Below, one piece after another: positions 16,981 to 24,978 of a DNA stretch of 64,000 bases; within the stretch, counting starts at the first letter, position 1; the number at the start of each line of letters is the position of its first letter. A program made the position numbers and the translations under genes. A model generated the notes under the pieces. That model was given only the letters and a program-made list of their open reading frames with translations, was not told where the DNA came from and made no database searches. Source of the stretch: Agromyces aureus (GTDB taxonomy: Bacteria > Actinomycetota > Actinomycetes > Actinomycetales > Microbacteriaceae); NCBI RefSeq assembly GCF_001660485.1, contig NZ_CP013979.1, forward strand, positions 3,906,001 to 3,970,000, written 5' to 3'.

Positions 16981-18213
16981 TCAGAGCGCGATGGTCTCCA
17001 CCCTCTCGCCCGCGGCGAGTTCGGTCACGTCCTCGGGCACGACGATGAGCAGGTCGGATGCCGCGAGCGCCGCCACGAGGTGCGACCCGGGTCCGCCGAT
17101 GGCCACCGCCCGACCTTGCGCGTCTCGACGCCCGCGTCGGTACTGGCGTCGTCCGGCGATCGAGACGAGCGGCTCGGCGAGCGGAATGGACTCGACGGAT
17201 GCCGCGGGCAGGCCGGCGATCGCTCGCAGCGTCGGCGCGACGAACAGCTCGAACGAGAGCTGCGCGCTCACGGGATTTCCGGGGAACCCGATCACGGGCA
17301 TGCCGCGGTAGGCGGCCGCGGCCTGCGGGCCGCCGGGCTGCATCGCGACCGCACCGACCCAGGCTCCGAGCGGCTCGAGCAGTTCGCGCACGACCTCGTA
17401 GGCGCCCTGCGAGATGCCGCCGCTCGTGATCACGAGCTCGGCGCCGGCGTCGCGCGCCGCATCGAGCCGGAGGCGCAGCTGCTCGACCTCGTCGCGGACG
17501 CGGGCCTCGAACACCACGACCGCACCGGCGGCCCGCACGGCCGCGGCGAGCGCGACGCCGTTCGCATCGGGGATCTCGCCCGCGCCGAGTTCAGCGCCCG
17601 GCGCGACGAGCTCGCTGCCGGTGCTGACGACGGCGACGCGCACGCGCTCGCGCACGAGCAGTTCGGTGAGGCCGGATGCCGCGGCCGCCGCCAGGTGGCG
17701 GGAGCCGAGCTTCAGGCCCGGCGGCAGCACGTCGTCGCCTGCCGCGAGGTCGGATCCGGCCTCGCGCACGTACTCGCCGGCCGCCCGGGAGCGGAGGATG
17801 CGCACGGCGCCGGCCCCGCCGACATCCGCACCGCCGGACCCGTCGCCCGTCTCGGTGTCCTCGACCGGCACGACGGCGTCGGCTCCCTCCGGCACCGGCG
17901 CACCGGTCATGATGCGCACGGCGGTTCCGGGCGCGAGCGGCGCCGGCAGACCGGGGGCCGCGGCGACCTCGCCCACGACGGGCAGGGTCACCGGGGCATC
18001 CGTCGCGCCCGCGACATCCTCAGCCCGTACGGCGAAGCCGTCCATCTGCGCGTTGCGGAACGGCGGCAGGGCGATGGGGGACTCGACCGGCGACGCCGTG
18101 ATGCGGCCGAGCGCCTCGGCGACCGGCACGCGTTCGGTGGGCCTCGCACCCAGCCCCGAGAGCAGCGAGCGCACGAACGAGGCATGCTCCTCGACGCTCG
18201 GGCGCGCGCTCAT
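16981..18213 (-). CDS. moeA: Molybdopterin molybdotransferase, copy 2
   Basis: Second MoeA-family protein, 410 residues, with FRNAQMDGFAVRAEDV, GTAVRIMTGAPVPEGAD, VSTGSELV, ITSGGISQGAYEVV and IGFPGNPVSAQ. It differs clearly from the 5990-7297 copy across its length, so it is an old paralogue, not a recent duplicate. It diverges from the HTH-TOBE gene that leads modABC. Many actinobacteria carry two MoeA proteins; one may serve a subset of enzymes or a different metal form. No strong ribosome-binding site is seen before ATG 18213. A C-terminal ARRQYRRGRRDAQGRAV loop is unusually basic. Confidence 0.93.
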   Translation of the reverse strand: MSARPSVEEHASFVRSLLSGLGARPTERVPVAEALGRITASPVESPIALPPFRNAQMDGFAVRAEDVAGATDAPVTLPVVGEVAAAPGLPAPLAPGTAVRIMTGAPVPEGADAVVPVEDTETGDGSGGADVGGAGAVRILRSRAAGEYVREAGSDLAAGDDVLPPGLKLGSRHLAAAAASGLTELLVRERVRVAVVSTGSELVAPGAELGAGEIPDANGVALAAAVRAAGAVVVFEARVRDEVEQLRLRLDAARDAGAELVITSGGISQGAYEVVRELLEPLGAWVGAVAMQPGGPQAAAAYRGMPVIGFPGNPVSAQLSFELFVAPTLRAIAGLPAASVESIPLAEPLVSIAGRRQYRRGRRDAQGRAVAIGGPGSHLVAALAASDLLIVVPEDVTELAAGERVETIAL

Positions 18214-18360
18214 CGGCTGGACTCCATGCGGTGAGACTCGGTCTGCGCGGCGGCGAAACGGATCATGCCCCGATTCTCGCAGGCGCGTCGCCGAACGCCC
18301 GAAGCGTCGGCGAGGCGTCCGAACGAACCGGCACGCGACAGCATCACGAACACATCACGC

Positions 18361-18396
18361 TTTCCATAGTACGAGAGATGATTTCCATAGTATGAG
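18361..18396. promoter_or_regulatory. Direct-repeat operator before the HTH-TOBE/modABC operon
   Basis: Two copies of TTTCCATAGTAYGAG begin at 18361 and 18382, exactly 21 bp (two helical turns) apart, in an AT-richer island between divergent moeA2 and the HTH-TOBE gene. TAGTAT in the second copy (18388-18393) can serve as a -10 box. The HTH type of the downstream protein (MerR/BldC-like) fits binding to direct repeats. Molybdate-responsive autoregulation is inferred. Confidence 0.65.
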
Positions 18397-18434
18397 GAGA
18401 GTAACGTGACAGTTCCGCGAATACGGGAGAAACC

Positions 18435-18851
18435 ATGACTCAGTTCCGCATCAGCGAAGCGGCCGCACTCCTCGGGGTCAGCGACGACACCGTGCGCCGC
18501 TGGGCCGATCAGGGCCGCCTCACGCTCGCGCGCGGCGCGAACGGCATGCAGGTCGTCGAGGGCGCCGAACTCGTCGCCCTCATGACCGAGCACGCCGGGG
18601 GCAGTGCGCTCGCCGACGCCTTCCCGCTCGCACGCACGTCCGCCCGCAACCACTTCATCGGCCTCGTCACCGCAGTGCAGCGTGACGGCATCATGGCGCA
18701 GGTCGAGCTGCAGGCCGGCCCCTTCCGAGTGGTCTCGCTCATGAGCCGCGAGGCCGCAGACGAGCTCGGCCTCGAACCCGGAGTGCTCGCCGCGGCGAGC
18801 GCGAAGGCCACCGTCGTCACGATCGACCTGCCAGAAGGAGCCAAGCCATGA
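18435..18851 (+). CDS. HTH-TOBE molybdate-binding type regulator
   Basis: A 138-residue protein. Residues 1-55 are an excisionase/MerR-like HTH (FRISEAAALLGVSDDTVRRWADQGRL). Residues ~70-135 form one TOBE/molbindin domain (ARNHFIGLVTAVQRDGIMAQVELQAG, then VVSLMSREAADELGLEPG). This pairing is found in molybdate-uptake operons and replaces the LysR-like HTH of ModE. It has GGGAGA before the ATG and overlaps modA by 4 nt (ATGA). It probably senses molybdate or tungstate through TOBE oligomers and controls the operon through the direct repeats at 18361-18396. Confidence 0.88.
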   Translation: MTQFRISEAAALLGVSDDTVRRWADQGRLTLARGANGMQVVEGAELVALMTEHAGGSALADAFPLARTSARNHFIGLVTAVQRDGIMAQVELQAGPFRVVSLMSREAADELGLEPGVLAAASAKATVVTIDLPEGAKP

Positions 18852-19687
18852 CCCGTTCTCCCCGCACGACCCTCCGCACCGCGACCGGCCTCGCCGCGGC
18901 CGCCCTCGTCGCGCTCGCCCTCGCGGGCTGCGTCACGAGCGGCGACGAGCCAGCCGAGACCTCTGCGCCCCCGACCGAGACCACCGCGACCCTCGAGGCC
19001 GCCGACGTCACGGTGCTCGCCGCGGCATCCCTCACCGAGGCGTTCGACGACCTCGCCGCTCAGTTCGAGGAGGCGAACCCCGACGTCACGATCACGGTGA
19101 GCTACGGCGGCAGCGGCGCGCTCGCGACCCAGATCATCGAGGGCGCCCCGGCCGACGTGTTCGCCTCGGCGGCCGAGCCGCCCATGCAGCAGGTCGTCGA
19201 CGCCGGGCTCGCGACCGGCCCGGTGGTCTTCGCCACGAACACGCTCGAGCTCGTCGTTCCGGCGGGCAATCCCGCCGGCGTCACCGGGCTCGACGACCTC
19301 GCGAACCCCGACCTGCGCATCGCGCTCTGCGACGAGTCGGTGCCGTGCGGCGCGGCCTCCGCGAAGCTGCTCGCGAACGAGGGCATCACCGCGGCACCCG
19401 ACACCCTCGAATCCGACGTCAAGGCCGTGCTCACGAAGGTCTCGCTCGGCGAGGTCGACGCGGCGCTCGTCTACCGCACCGACGTGAAGGCCGCGGGCGA
19501 CGACGTCGAGGGCATCGAGGTGCCGGCCGCAGCCGACGTCGTGAACCGCTACCCGATCGCCGCGATCACCGACCCGTCCTCCGACGCCGACGAGGCGCAG
19601 GTCGCGGCCGCCGCGGCGTTCGTCGAGTTCGTCACGGGCGACGCCGGTCGCAAGACGCTCGACACGTACGGCTTCGGCACCCCGTAG
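18848..19687 (+). CDS. modA: Molybdate ABC transporter substrate-binding lipoprotein
   Basis: A 279-residue solute-binding lipoprotein that captures molybdate outside the membrane. The signal peptide has lipobox LALAGC with C28 as the lipidation site, followed by a Thr/Pro/Glu-rich tether. The mature part begins VTVLAAASLTEAFDDLAAQF and contains YGGSGALATQI and ADVFASA, all typical of ModA anion-binding loops. GTG/ATG alternatives are absent; the ATG overlaps the upstream stop. It is second in the regulator-modA-modB-modC operon. Confidence 0.95.
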   Translation: MTRSPRTTLRTATGLAAAALVALALAGCVTSGDEPAETSAPPTETTATLEAADVTVLAAASLTEAFDDLAAQFEEANPDVTITVSYGGSGALATQIIEGAPADVFASAAEPPMQQVVDAGLATGPVVFATNTLELVVPAGNPAGVTGLDDLANPDLRIALCDESVPCGAASAKLLANEGITAAPDTLESDVKAVLTKVSLGEVDAALVYRTDVKAAGDDVEGIEVPAAADVVNRYPIAAITDPSSDADEAQVAAAAAFVEFVTGDAGRKTLDTYGFGTP

Positions 19688-20505
19688 TGGCGCGGGCGGC
19701 AGCACGCAGCACCGGGCGCCTCGCCTGGCCGATCACCGCGATCGCCGTCGTGGCGCTCGCGGTGCTCGTGCTGCCGCTCGTCGCGCTCGTCGTGCGGGCG
19801 CCGTGGGCCGACCTCCCCGAACTCCTCGGCAGCAGCGCCGTGCTCGAAGCACTGGTGCTCTCGTTCACCACGGCGATCACCGCGACGGCGGTCTGCCTCG
19901 TGCTCGGCATCCCGCTCGCCGCGCTCATCGCCCACGCCGAGTCCTGGCCCACCCTGCCGCGACGGCTGCTGCGCGCGGCCGTCACGGTTCCGCTCGTGCT
20001 GCCGCCCGTCGTCGGCGGCATCGCCCTGCTCATGCTCCTCGGCCGCCGGGGGCTCATCGGTCAGTGGCTCGACGAGACCTTCGGCCTCACGATCCCGTTC
20101 ACGACGGGTGCGGTCGTCATCGCGCAGATCTTCGTGGCGCTGCCCTTCCTGGTGTTCGCGGTCGAGGGTGCGCTGCGATCCTCCGACCGGCGCACCGAGC
20201 TCGCGGCGGCCACGCTCGGCGCCTCGCGCTGGCAGGTGTTCCGCCACGTGACGCTGCCGCTCGTCGCACCGGGCGTCGCCGCGGGCGCCGTGCTCTGCTT
20301 CACTCGCGCGCTCGGCGAGTTCGGCGCGACCATCACCTTCGCGGGTTCTCTGCCCGGCACGACCCGCACGCTGCCGATCGCGAGCTACCTCGCCATGCAG
20401 ACCGACCCCGACGAGGCCGTCGCGCTCGCGCTGCTGCTGCTCGCGGTCTCGGTGATCGTGCTGCTCACCCTGCGCGACCGCTGGCTTCCGGGGTCAACGG
20501 CATGA
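19687..20505 (+). CDS. modB: Molybdate ABC transporter permease
   Basis: A 272-residue inner permease with about six transmembrane helices. The cytoplasmic coupling motif is ELAAATLGASRWQVFRHVTLPLVAPG (EAA loop), followed by GAVLCFTRALGEFGAT, a ModB signature. The GTG start at 19687 shares one base with the modA TAG stop (TAGTG); the frame upstream only overlaps modA. It is coupled to modC by ATGA. Confidence 0.95.
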   Translation: MARAAARSTGRLAWPITAIAVVALAVLVLPLVALVVRAPWADLPELLGSSAVLEALVLSFTTAITATAVCLVLGIPLAALIAHAESWPTLPRRLLRAAVTVPLVLPPVVGGIALLMLLGRRGLIGQWLDETFGLTIPFTTGAVVIAQIFVALPFLVFAVEGALRSSDRRTELAAATLGASRWQVFRHVTLPLVAPGVAAGAVLCFTRALGEFGATITFAGSLPGTTRTLPIASYLAMQTDPDEAVALALLLLAVSVIVLLTLRDRWLPGSTA

Positions 20506-21248
20506 GCCTCGAGCCACGGGCATCGGATGCCGCGGGCGGCCGCCCCGGCCTCCAGGTCGACCTCGCGTTGAGCTTCGGCGCGACGCGCATCGCGGCGGCG
20601 TTCGAGGTGCAGCCCGGATGCCCGCTCGCGATCATCGGGCCGAACGGCGCCGGCAAGTCGAGCGTGCTCGCCGCGATCGCCGGGCTCGTGCCGCTCGATG
20701 CCGGCGCGATCTCGATCGGCTCCCGGCGCGTCGACGCGCTGCCGCCCGAGCACCGACGAGTGGGCGTCGTGTTCCAGGACTACGTGCTCTTCCCGCACCT
20801 GAACGTGCGCGACAACGTCGCGTTCGCGGCCCGCATGCGCGGCTCGCGCGCCGCCGCCCGCGTGGCGGCGCAACCGTGGCTCGAGCGCTACGACCTCGTG
20901 TCGCTCGCCGACCGGCTGCCGTCGGAACTCTCGGGCGGCCAGCGCCAGCGCGCGGCGCTCGCCCGTGCGCTCGCGGCCGATCCCGACGTGCTGCTCCTCG
21001 ACGAGCCGATGTCCGCGCTCGACGTCGAGGTCCGCGCCGAGATGCGCACCGAGCTCGCCATCCACGTGCGCGACTTCGGTGGCGCGACCGTGCTCGTCAC
21101 GCACAGCCCTGCCGATGCCGCCCGGCTCGCGGACTCCGTGCTCGTGCTCGAGGCCGGCCGGGTGACCCAGCGCGGCACGCTCGACGAGCTTCGCGCCGAC
21201 CCGGCGACGCCGTACGTGCGGCGCCTGCTCGCGGCATCCGACGACTGA
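20502..21248 (+). CDS. modC: Molybdate ABC transporter ATP-binding protein
   Basis: A 248-residue ATPase driving molybdate import. Walker A GPNGAGKS spans residues 46-53, Q-loop FQDYVLFPHL ~91-100, signature LSGGQ 143-147, Walker B LLLDEP with E168, and H-loop H201. Canonical ModC carries a C-terminal TOBE domain; this one ends soon after the nucleotide-binding domain. The operon's TOBE domain is instead on the separate regulator at 18435. It is last in the operon and converges with the phosphatase gene 6 bp away. Confidence 0.93.
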   Translation: MSLEPRASDAAGGRPGLQVDLALSFGATRIAAAFEVQPGCPLAIIGPNGAGKSSVLAAIAGLVPLDAGAISIGSRRVDALPPEHRRVGVVFQDYVLFPHLNVRDNVAFAARMRGSRAAARVAAQPWLERYDLVSLADRLPSELSGGQRQRAALARALAADPDVLLLDEPMSALDVEVRAEMRTELAIHVRDFGGATVLVTHSPADAARLADSVLVLEAGRVTQRGTLDELRADPATPYVRRLLAASDD

Positions 21249-21254
21249 GCCCGC

Positions 21255-21752
21255 CTACCGAGGCGTGTCGGACTTCGGCGTGTCGAACCTGGTCGCGACC
21301 GGTGTCTGGAACTCCACCTCGACCCACTCGTCGATGTCGAAGTCGAGCTCGAGCACCGCGCACGTCGGCATCTCGCCGATCGACTCGGTGAGGTCGTACG
21401 CGAGGTCGGACAGGCCGGGGTCGTGGGCCACGATCATGGCGCGCCCGACCTCGTCGTCGAGTTCGCCGACGACGCGCAGGATCGTCTGCGGCGACGACCC
21501 GTACAGCCGGTCGTCGAGCTCGACGGATGCCGCGTCGAGGCCGAGTGCGGTCGCGATGAGCTTCGCCGTGGCCTGCGCCCGCAGTGCGGTGCTCGACACG
21601 ATCGCGTCGGGGATCGACCCTCGCTCGAGGAGCCTCGCGCCCATCACGGGCGCGTCGCGCAGCCCGCGATCGTTGAGCGGGCGGTCGTGATCGGCGAGGC
21701 CTGGCTGACCCCAGTCGGACTTGGCGTGGCGCACGAGGATGAGCGTCTTCAT
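21255..21752 (-). CDS. SixA-type histidine phosphatase
   Basis: A 165-residue member of the histidine phosphatase superfamily. The catalytic RHAKS is at residues 8-12, with a second conserved His in MIVAHDPGLSDL. Short length and the VRHAKSDWGQPGLADHDRPLNDRG start match SixA-like phosphohistidine phosphatases; the in vivo substrate is unknown. Upstream on the minus strand CAGACT ends 6 nt before the ATG, so leaderless expression is possible. The C-terminus ends FDTPKSDTPR, beyond the usual domain. Confidence 0.88.
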   Translation of the reverse strand: MKTLILVRHAKSDWGQPGLADHDRPLNDRGLRDAPVMGARLLERGSIPDAIVSSTALRAQATAKLIATALGLDAASVELDDRLYGSSPQTILRVVGELDDEVGRAMIVAHDPGLSDLAYDLTESIGEMPTCAVLELDFDIDEWVEVEFQTPVATRFDTPKSDTPR

Positions 21753-21797
21753 GCGCCGAGTCTGCCACCGCCCGCCGAAGGCCGCATCGGCTCGCGG

Positions 21798-22778
21798 TCA
21801 GTGGTTCGACGCGCTCGCGGCATCGCCTCCGGCATCGCCCGCGGCGTCGTCCCTCGCGGCGAGCCCGGCCGCGAACTCGAGCACGCACAGCGCCGCGAGG
21901 CGCACCGTGCGGTGATCTGCGGCATCCGTCGTCGCATCGATCTCGACGAGGTCGGCGCTGCGCACCAGTGGGTCGGATGCCGCGGCCCGCACGAGTGCGC
22001 GCAGCTCCCACGCGGCGAGGCCACCGGGAACCGAGGCGGGGCAGGCCGGAGCGACCGACCGGTCGCACACGTCGACGTCCACGTCGAGGTGCACCGGGCC
22101 ACCGGCCGCACCCGCGATGGCGAGCGCCTCGGCCATGACATCGGCCGGCGCACGGTGGTGCAGCTCATCGCGGTGGATCACCGTGATGCCGAGGTCGTGC
22201 GCCCGATGGGCATAGGCCGCGGAGTTGGCGAAGTCGGCGATGCCGATCTGCACGATGCGCGATGGATCGAGCCCGGCCTCGACGAGCCGGCGCACCGGGG
22301 ACCCGTTCGAGACGCCGTCGCGCAGGTCGTAGTGCGCGTCGATCGTGACGAGACCCGCGCGGTCGAGATCGTCGCCCCAGGCGCCGAGCGCGGTTGCGAC
22401 CGTCACGGAGTTGTCGCCGCCGAGCGCCATGAGCGCGCGAGCGCGACCGAGCGCCTCGGAAACGGCGGCGACCGTGCGCGCTTCGCCCTCCGGCCCGTCG
22501 GGCTCGTGGATGTCGCCGACATCGGCGATCATCAGGCGCTCGTCGAGATCGAGCACGGCGCCGCCCCGGGCGCGATCGGGCATCAGCGCGGGGCTGTACC
22601 GTCGCAGCGCCTCGCGGATCGCGGCGGGCGTCGCGTGCGCGGCGGTCGGCGACAGCGAGGTGCGCCAGGCCCCGACGCCGAGGATCGCCAGATCGACGGA
22701 TGCCGCGGCAGCCGTCTCATCGAGGGCGGGCCAAGCACCGGCGCGCGGCCAGCTCGGGTCGTTCGACAACGTGGACAT
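21798..22778 (-). CDS. Ureohydrolase (arginase/agmatinase/formimidoylglutamase family), possible HutG
   Basis: A 326-residue manganese ureohydrolase. Metal-site motifs are DAHYD (147-151) and LDVDVDVCD (231-239), and GGDNS at 120-124 where most members have GGDHS, so the first histidine ligand is replaced by Asn. The SVAPACPASVPGG motif is typical. Because hutU and hutI are nearby and no other HutG candidate is seen, formimidoylglutamate is a reasonable substrate, but arginine, agmatine or guanidino acids cannot be excluded. TAGCGT (22785-22790) ends 6 nt before the ATG, suggesting a leaderless message. Confidence 0.85.
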   Translation of the reverse strand: MSTLSNDPSWPRAGAWPALDETAAAASVDLAILGVGAWRTSLSPTAAHATPAAIREALRRYSPALMPDRARGGAVLDLDERLMIADVGDIHEPDGPEGEARTVAAVSEALGRARALMALGGDNSVTVATALGAWGDDLDRAGLVTIDAHYDLRDGVSNGSPVRRLVEAGLDPSRIVQIGIADFANSAAYAHRAHDLGITVIHRDELHHRAPADVMAEALAIAGAAGGPVHLDVDVDVCDRSVAPACPASVPGGLAAWELRALVRAAASDPLVRSADLVEIDATTDAADHRTVRLAALCVLEFAAGLAARDDAAGDAGGDAASASNH

Positions 22779-22854
22779 GGCAGCACGCTACCGAGCGCGC
22801 CGCACGGACGTCGCGTCATCGGCCCCGCTCACGTCTGCGATCCCGGACGCCGTG

Positions 22855-22938
22855 CGCCGGTCGAGGAGCGCGCCACCCGCGCCCCGCCGAGGAGCGCCAC
22901 CCACGCCGGTCGAGGAGCGAAGCGTCTCGAGACCAGCG
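22855..22938. repeat. Dispersed hairpin repeat: one full and two partial copies
   Basis: A full copy (22904-22938) is preceded by a partial CGCCGGTCGAGGAGCG (22855-22870) and a shorter CGCCGAGGAGCG (22885-22896). It lies in the 174-bp gap between two minus-strand genes. The clustering suggests local duplication or repeated insertion. Confidence 0.85.
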
Positions 22939-22952
22939 CCGATGCACCGGCC

Positions 22953-23978
22953 TCAGCTCCGCAACGCCGCCAGCAACTCCCGTTCCCGCCCGGCGGAAAG
23001 GCCCGCACCCCGCGCGCGGTCGAGCCCCTGGTCGCGTTCCCACGCGAGCGTCTCCTCGAGCAGCTGGCCGATCGGTCGCAGCACGAGCCCGGCCGCCTTC
23101 GCCGCGGCATTCGAGCGGTCCTGGAACGCGCGCCACTCGGGGTCGCGGATCCACAGGGGCAGCGACTCCGGCCCAGACCACTCGGCGACGCCCTGATCGG
23201 CCAACCACCCCGGCGACGCCGCCACCAGCTCCCCGCGGTACCCGGCTACGGCGGTCGCAGCCTCGAGCACCTCGCCGAACGTACCCCGATCGCCGACCGC
23301 GTTATACGCGCCCGTGCCGAACGCACCCGCTGCGACTCCACCCGCCGCCCCCCGCTCGGCCTGGTCGAGCGTGAACCGCACGAGGTCGTCGACGTGGATC
23401 GCCTGCACCGCATCGGCGAGCACGTCGGGCACGAGCACGGGGCCACCGTCGCGCGCGGCACGGGCGGCCCGCGCGACCCAGTACCCGCTGCGCCCGGAGG
23501 CATCGCCCGGCCCGGCGATGAGCCCGGGCCTGATCGTCAGGAACCGCTCGCCGAACACCTCGCCGTACGCGCGCTCGATCGCCGACTTCGCCTCGCCGTA
23601 CGTCTCGGGCGTCGACTCGTCGGCCTCGAGCGGGGGCAGCAGCGCTGCGCGCTCGTCGGCTCCTGGCTCGTTCTGCGAGGCGTAGACGTTGCCCGACGAG
23701 ATGAACGTCAGGTGCCCGACCGCGTCCGCGAGCGCCGCGGCCGCCGCTCGCGCGTAACCGGGTTGACGGGTGACATCGATCGCGGCATCCCAGTCGCGTC
23801 CGGCGACCGCCGCAGACGCATTGTCCGACGAGCGATCGGCCCGCACGAGCTCGACGCCCGGCGCGACCTCGCCGGACTCCCCGCGGGCGAGGCACACCAC
23901 CCGGTGCCCCCGCGCCACCGCCTCCGTCGCGAGCGAACGTCCGAGCCATTGCGTGCCGCCGAGGATGAGCAGGTCCAT
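22953..23978 (-). CDS. NAD-dependent epimerase/dehydratase-like SDR protein
   Basis: A 341-residue extended short-chain dehydrogenase. The N-terminal Rossmann motif is MDLLILGGTQWLGRSLA; the active-site region has ISSGNVYAS and YGEAKSAIE (YxxxK). The sequence resembles the NAD-dependent epimerase/reductase group of actinobacteria whose substrates are unknown. No sugar-pathway neighbours are present, so the function cannot be assigned. It diverges from fdhD. Its 3' side borders the repeat cluster. Confidence 0.82.
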   Translation of the reverse strand: MDLLILGGTQWLGRSLATEAVARGHRVVCLARGESGEVAPGVELVRADRSSDNASAAVAGRDWDAAIDVTRQPGYARAAAAALADAVGHLTFISSGNVYASQNEPGADERAALLPPLEADESTPETYGEAKSAIERAYGEVFGERFLTIRPGLIAGPGDASGRSGYWVARAARAARDGGPVLVPDVLADAVQAIHVDDLVRFTLDQAERGAAGGVAAGAFGTGAYNAVGDRGTFGEVLEAATAVAGYRGELVAASPGWLADQGVAEWSGPESLPLWIRDPEWRAFQDRSNAAAKAAGLVLRPIGQLLEETLAWERDQGLDRARGAGLSAGRERELLAALRS

Positions 23979-24092
23979 GCCGTCATCCCACCACAGGGGG
24001 CGTGCCGTGGATACCCGTGTTCACGCTCCGCGAACCGATCGATTCGACCGGGATCGCATGGCGCGCACGGAAGACCGTGATAGGCAGGACGC

Positions 24093-24977
24093 ATGGGCAG
24101 GATCACCGCACGGACGCGGGTCACACGAATCACGGTCGGCGCTCGCACGAGCCGCCGCGACGACCTCCTCGCGGTCGAGGAACCGCTCGAGATCCGGGTC
24201 GGGCGCCAGCCCCTCGCGGTCACGATGCGCACCCCTGGCCACGACATCGATCTCGCCGTCGGCTTCCTCGTCTCCGAGGGCGTCGTCTCGAGCGGCGACC
24301 AGGTCGCCGGCGCCATCCACTGCGCCGGTGCCGACGGTGAGAACACGTACAACGTCCTCGACCTCACGCTCGCCAGCGGCATCCCCCAGCCGGATGCCGC
24401 GGCGCGGCGAAGCACGTACGTGTCGAGCTCGTGCGGCGTCTGCGGCAAGGCGAGCATCGAGGCCGTGCACACGCGCACCTCGCACCCCGTGGCCGACGCC
24501 GACCTGCGGGTGGATGCCGAGACGCTCGCGCGCTTCCCCGAACGCCTGCGCGCGGGTCAGGAGATCTTCGAGAAGACCGGCGGCCTGCACGCGGCCGCGC
24601 TCTTCGACGGGCGCACCGGCGAGATGATCGTGCTCCGAGAAGACGTCGGGCGGCACAACGCCGTCGACAAGGTCATCGGCTGGGCGGCGCGCGAAGGCCT
24701 GCTCCCGCTTCACGGCCTGGTCCTGCAGGTGTCGGGCCGAGCGAGCTTCGAGCTCACGCAGAAGGCGACCATGGCCGGCATCCCGGTGCTCGCGGCCGTG
24801 TCCGCACCCTCGTCGCTCGCGGTCGAGCACGCGAAGCAGGCCGGCATCACGCTCGTCGGGTTCATGCGCGGCGACTCGATGGTCGTCTACGCGGGCGACG
24901 AGCGCATCACCATGCCGTCCCCGCCGGATGCCGCGCCCACCGCGGGCCCCGTCCCCGGCCACGTCACGGCGGGCTGA
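24093..24977 (+). CDS. fdhD: Formate dehydrogenase accessory sulfurtransferase
   Basis: Transfers sulfur from a cysteine desulfurase to the molybdenum cofactor of formate dehydrogenase, which activates the enzyme. At 294 residues it has the essential CxxC (C114-G-V-C117 in SSSCGVCGKASIE) and later DVGRHNAVDKVIG and VSGRASFELTQKA. It is followed after 1 bp by the GTG start of the FdhF-like gene, its presumed client. TAGGCA lies 6 nt before the ATG, a weak match to the leaderless pattern seen elsewhere. Confidence 0.95.
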   Translation: MGRITARTRVTRITVGARTSRRDDLLAVEEPLEIRVGRQPLAVTMRTPGHDIDLAVGFLVSEGVVSSGDQVAGAIHCAGADGENTYNVLDLTLASGIPQPDAAARRSTYVSSSCGVCGKASIEAVHTRTSHPVADADLRVDAETLARFPERLRAGQEIFEKTGGLHAAALFDGRTGEMIVLREDVGRHNAVDKVIGWAAREGLLPLHGLVLQVSGRASFELTQKATMAGIPVLAAVSAPSSLAVEHAKQAGITLVGFMRGDSMVVYAGDERITMPSPPDAAPTAGPVPGHVTAG

Positions 24978-24978
24978 C

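Noticed and set aside
21423..24080. Long plus-strand open frame opposite the phosphatase, ureohydrolase and epimerase genes
   Set aside because: No family resemblance and biased composition; all three minus-strand genes carry clear motifs.
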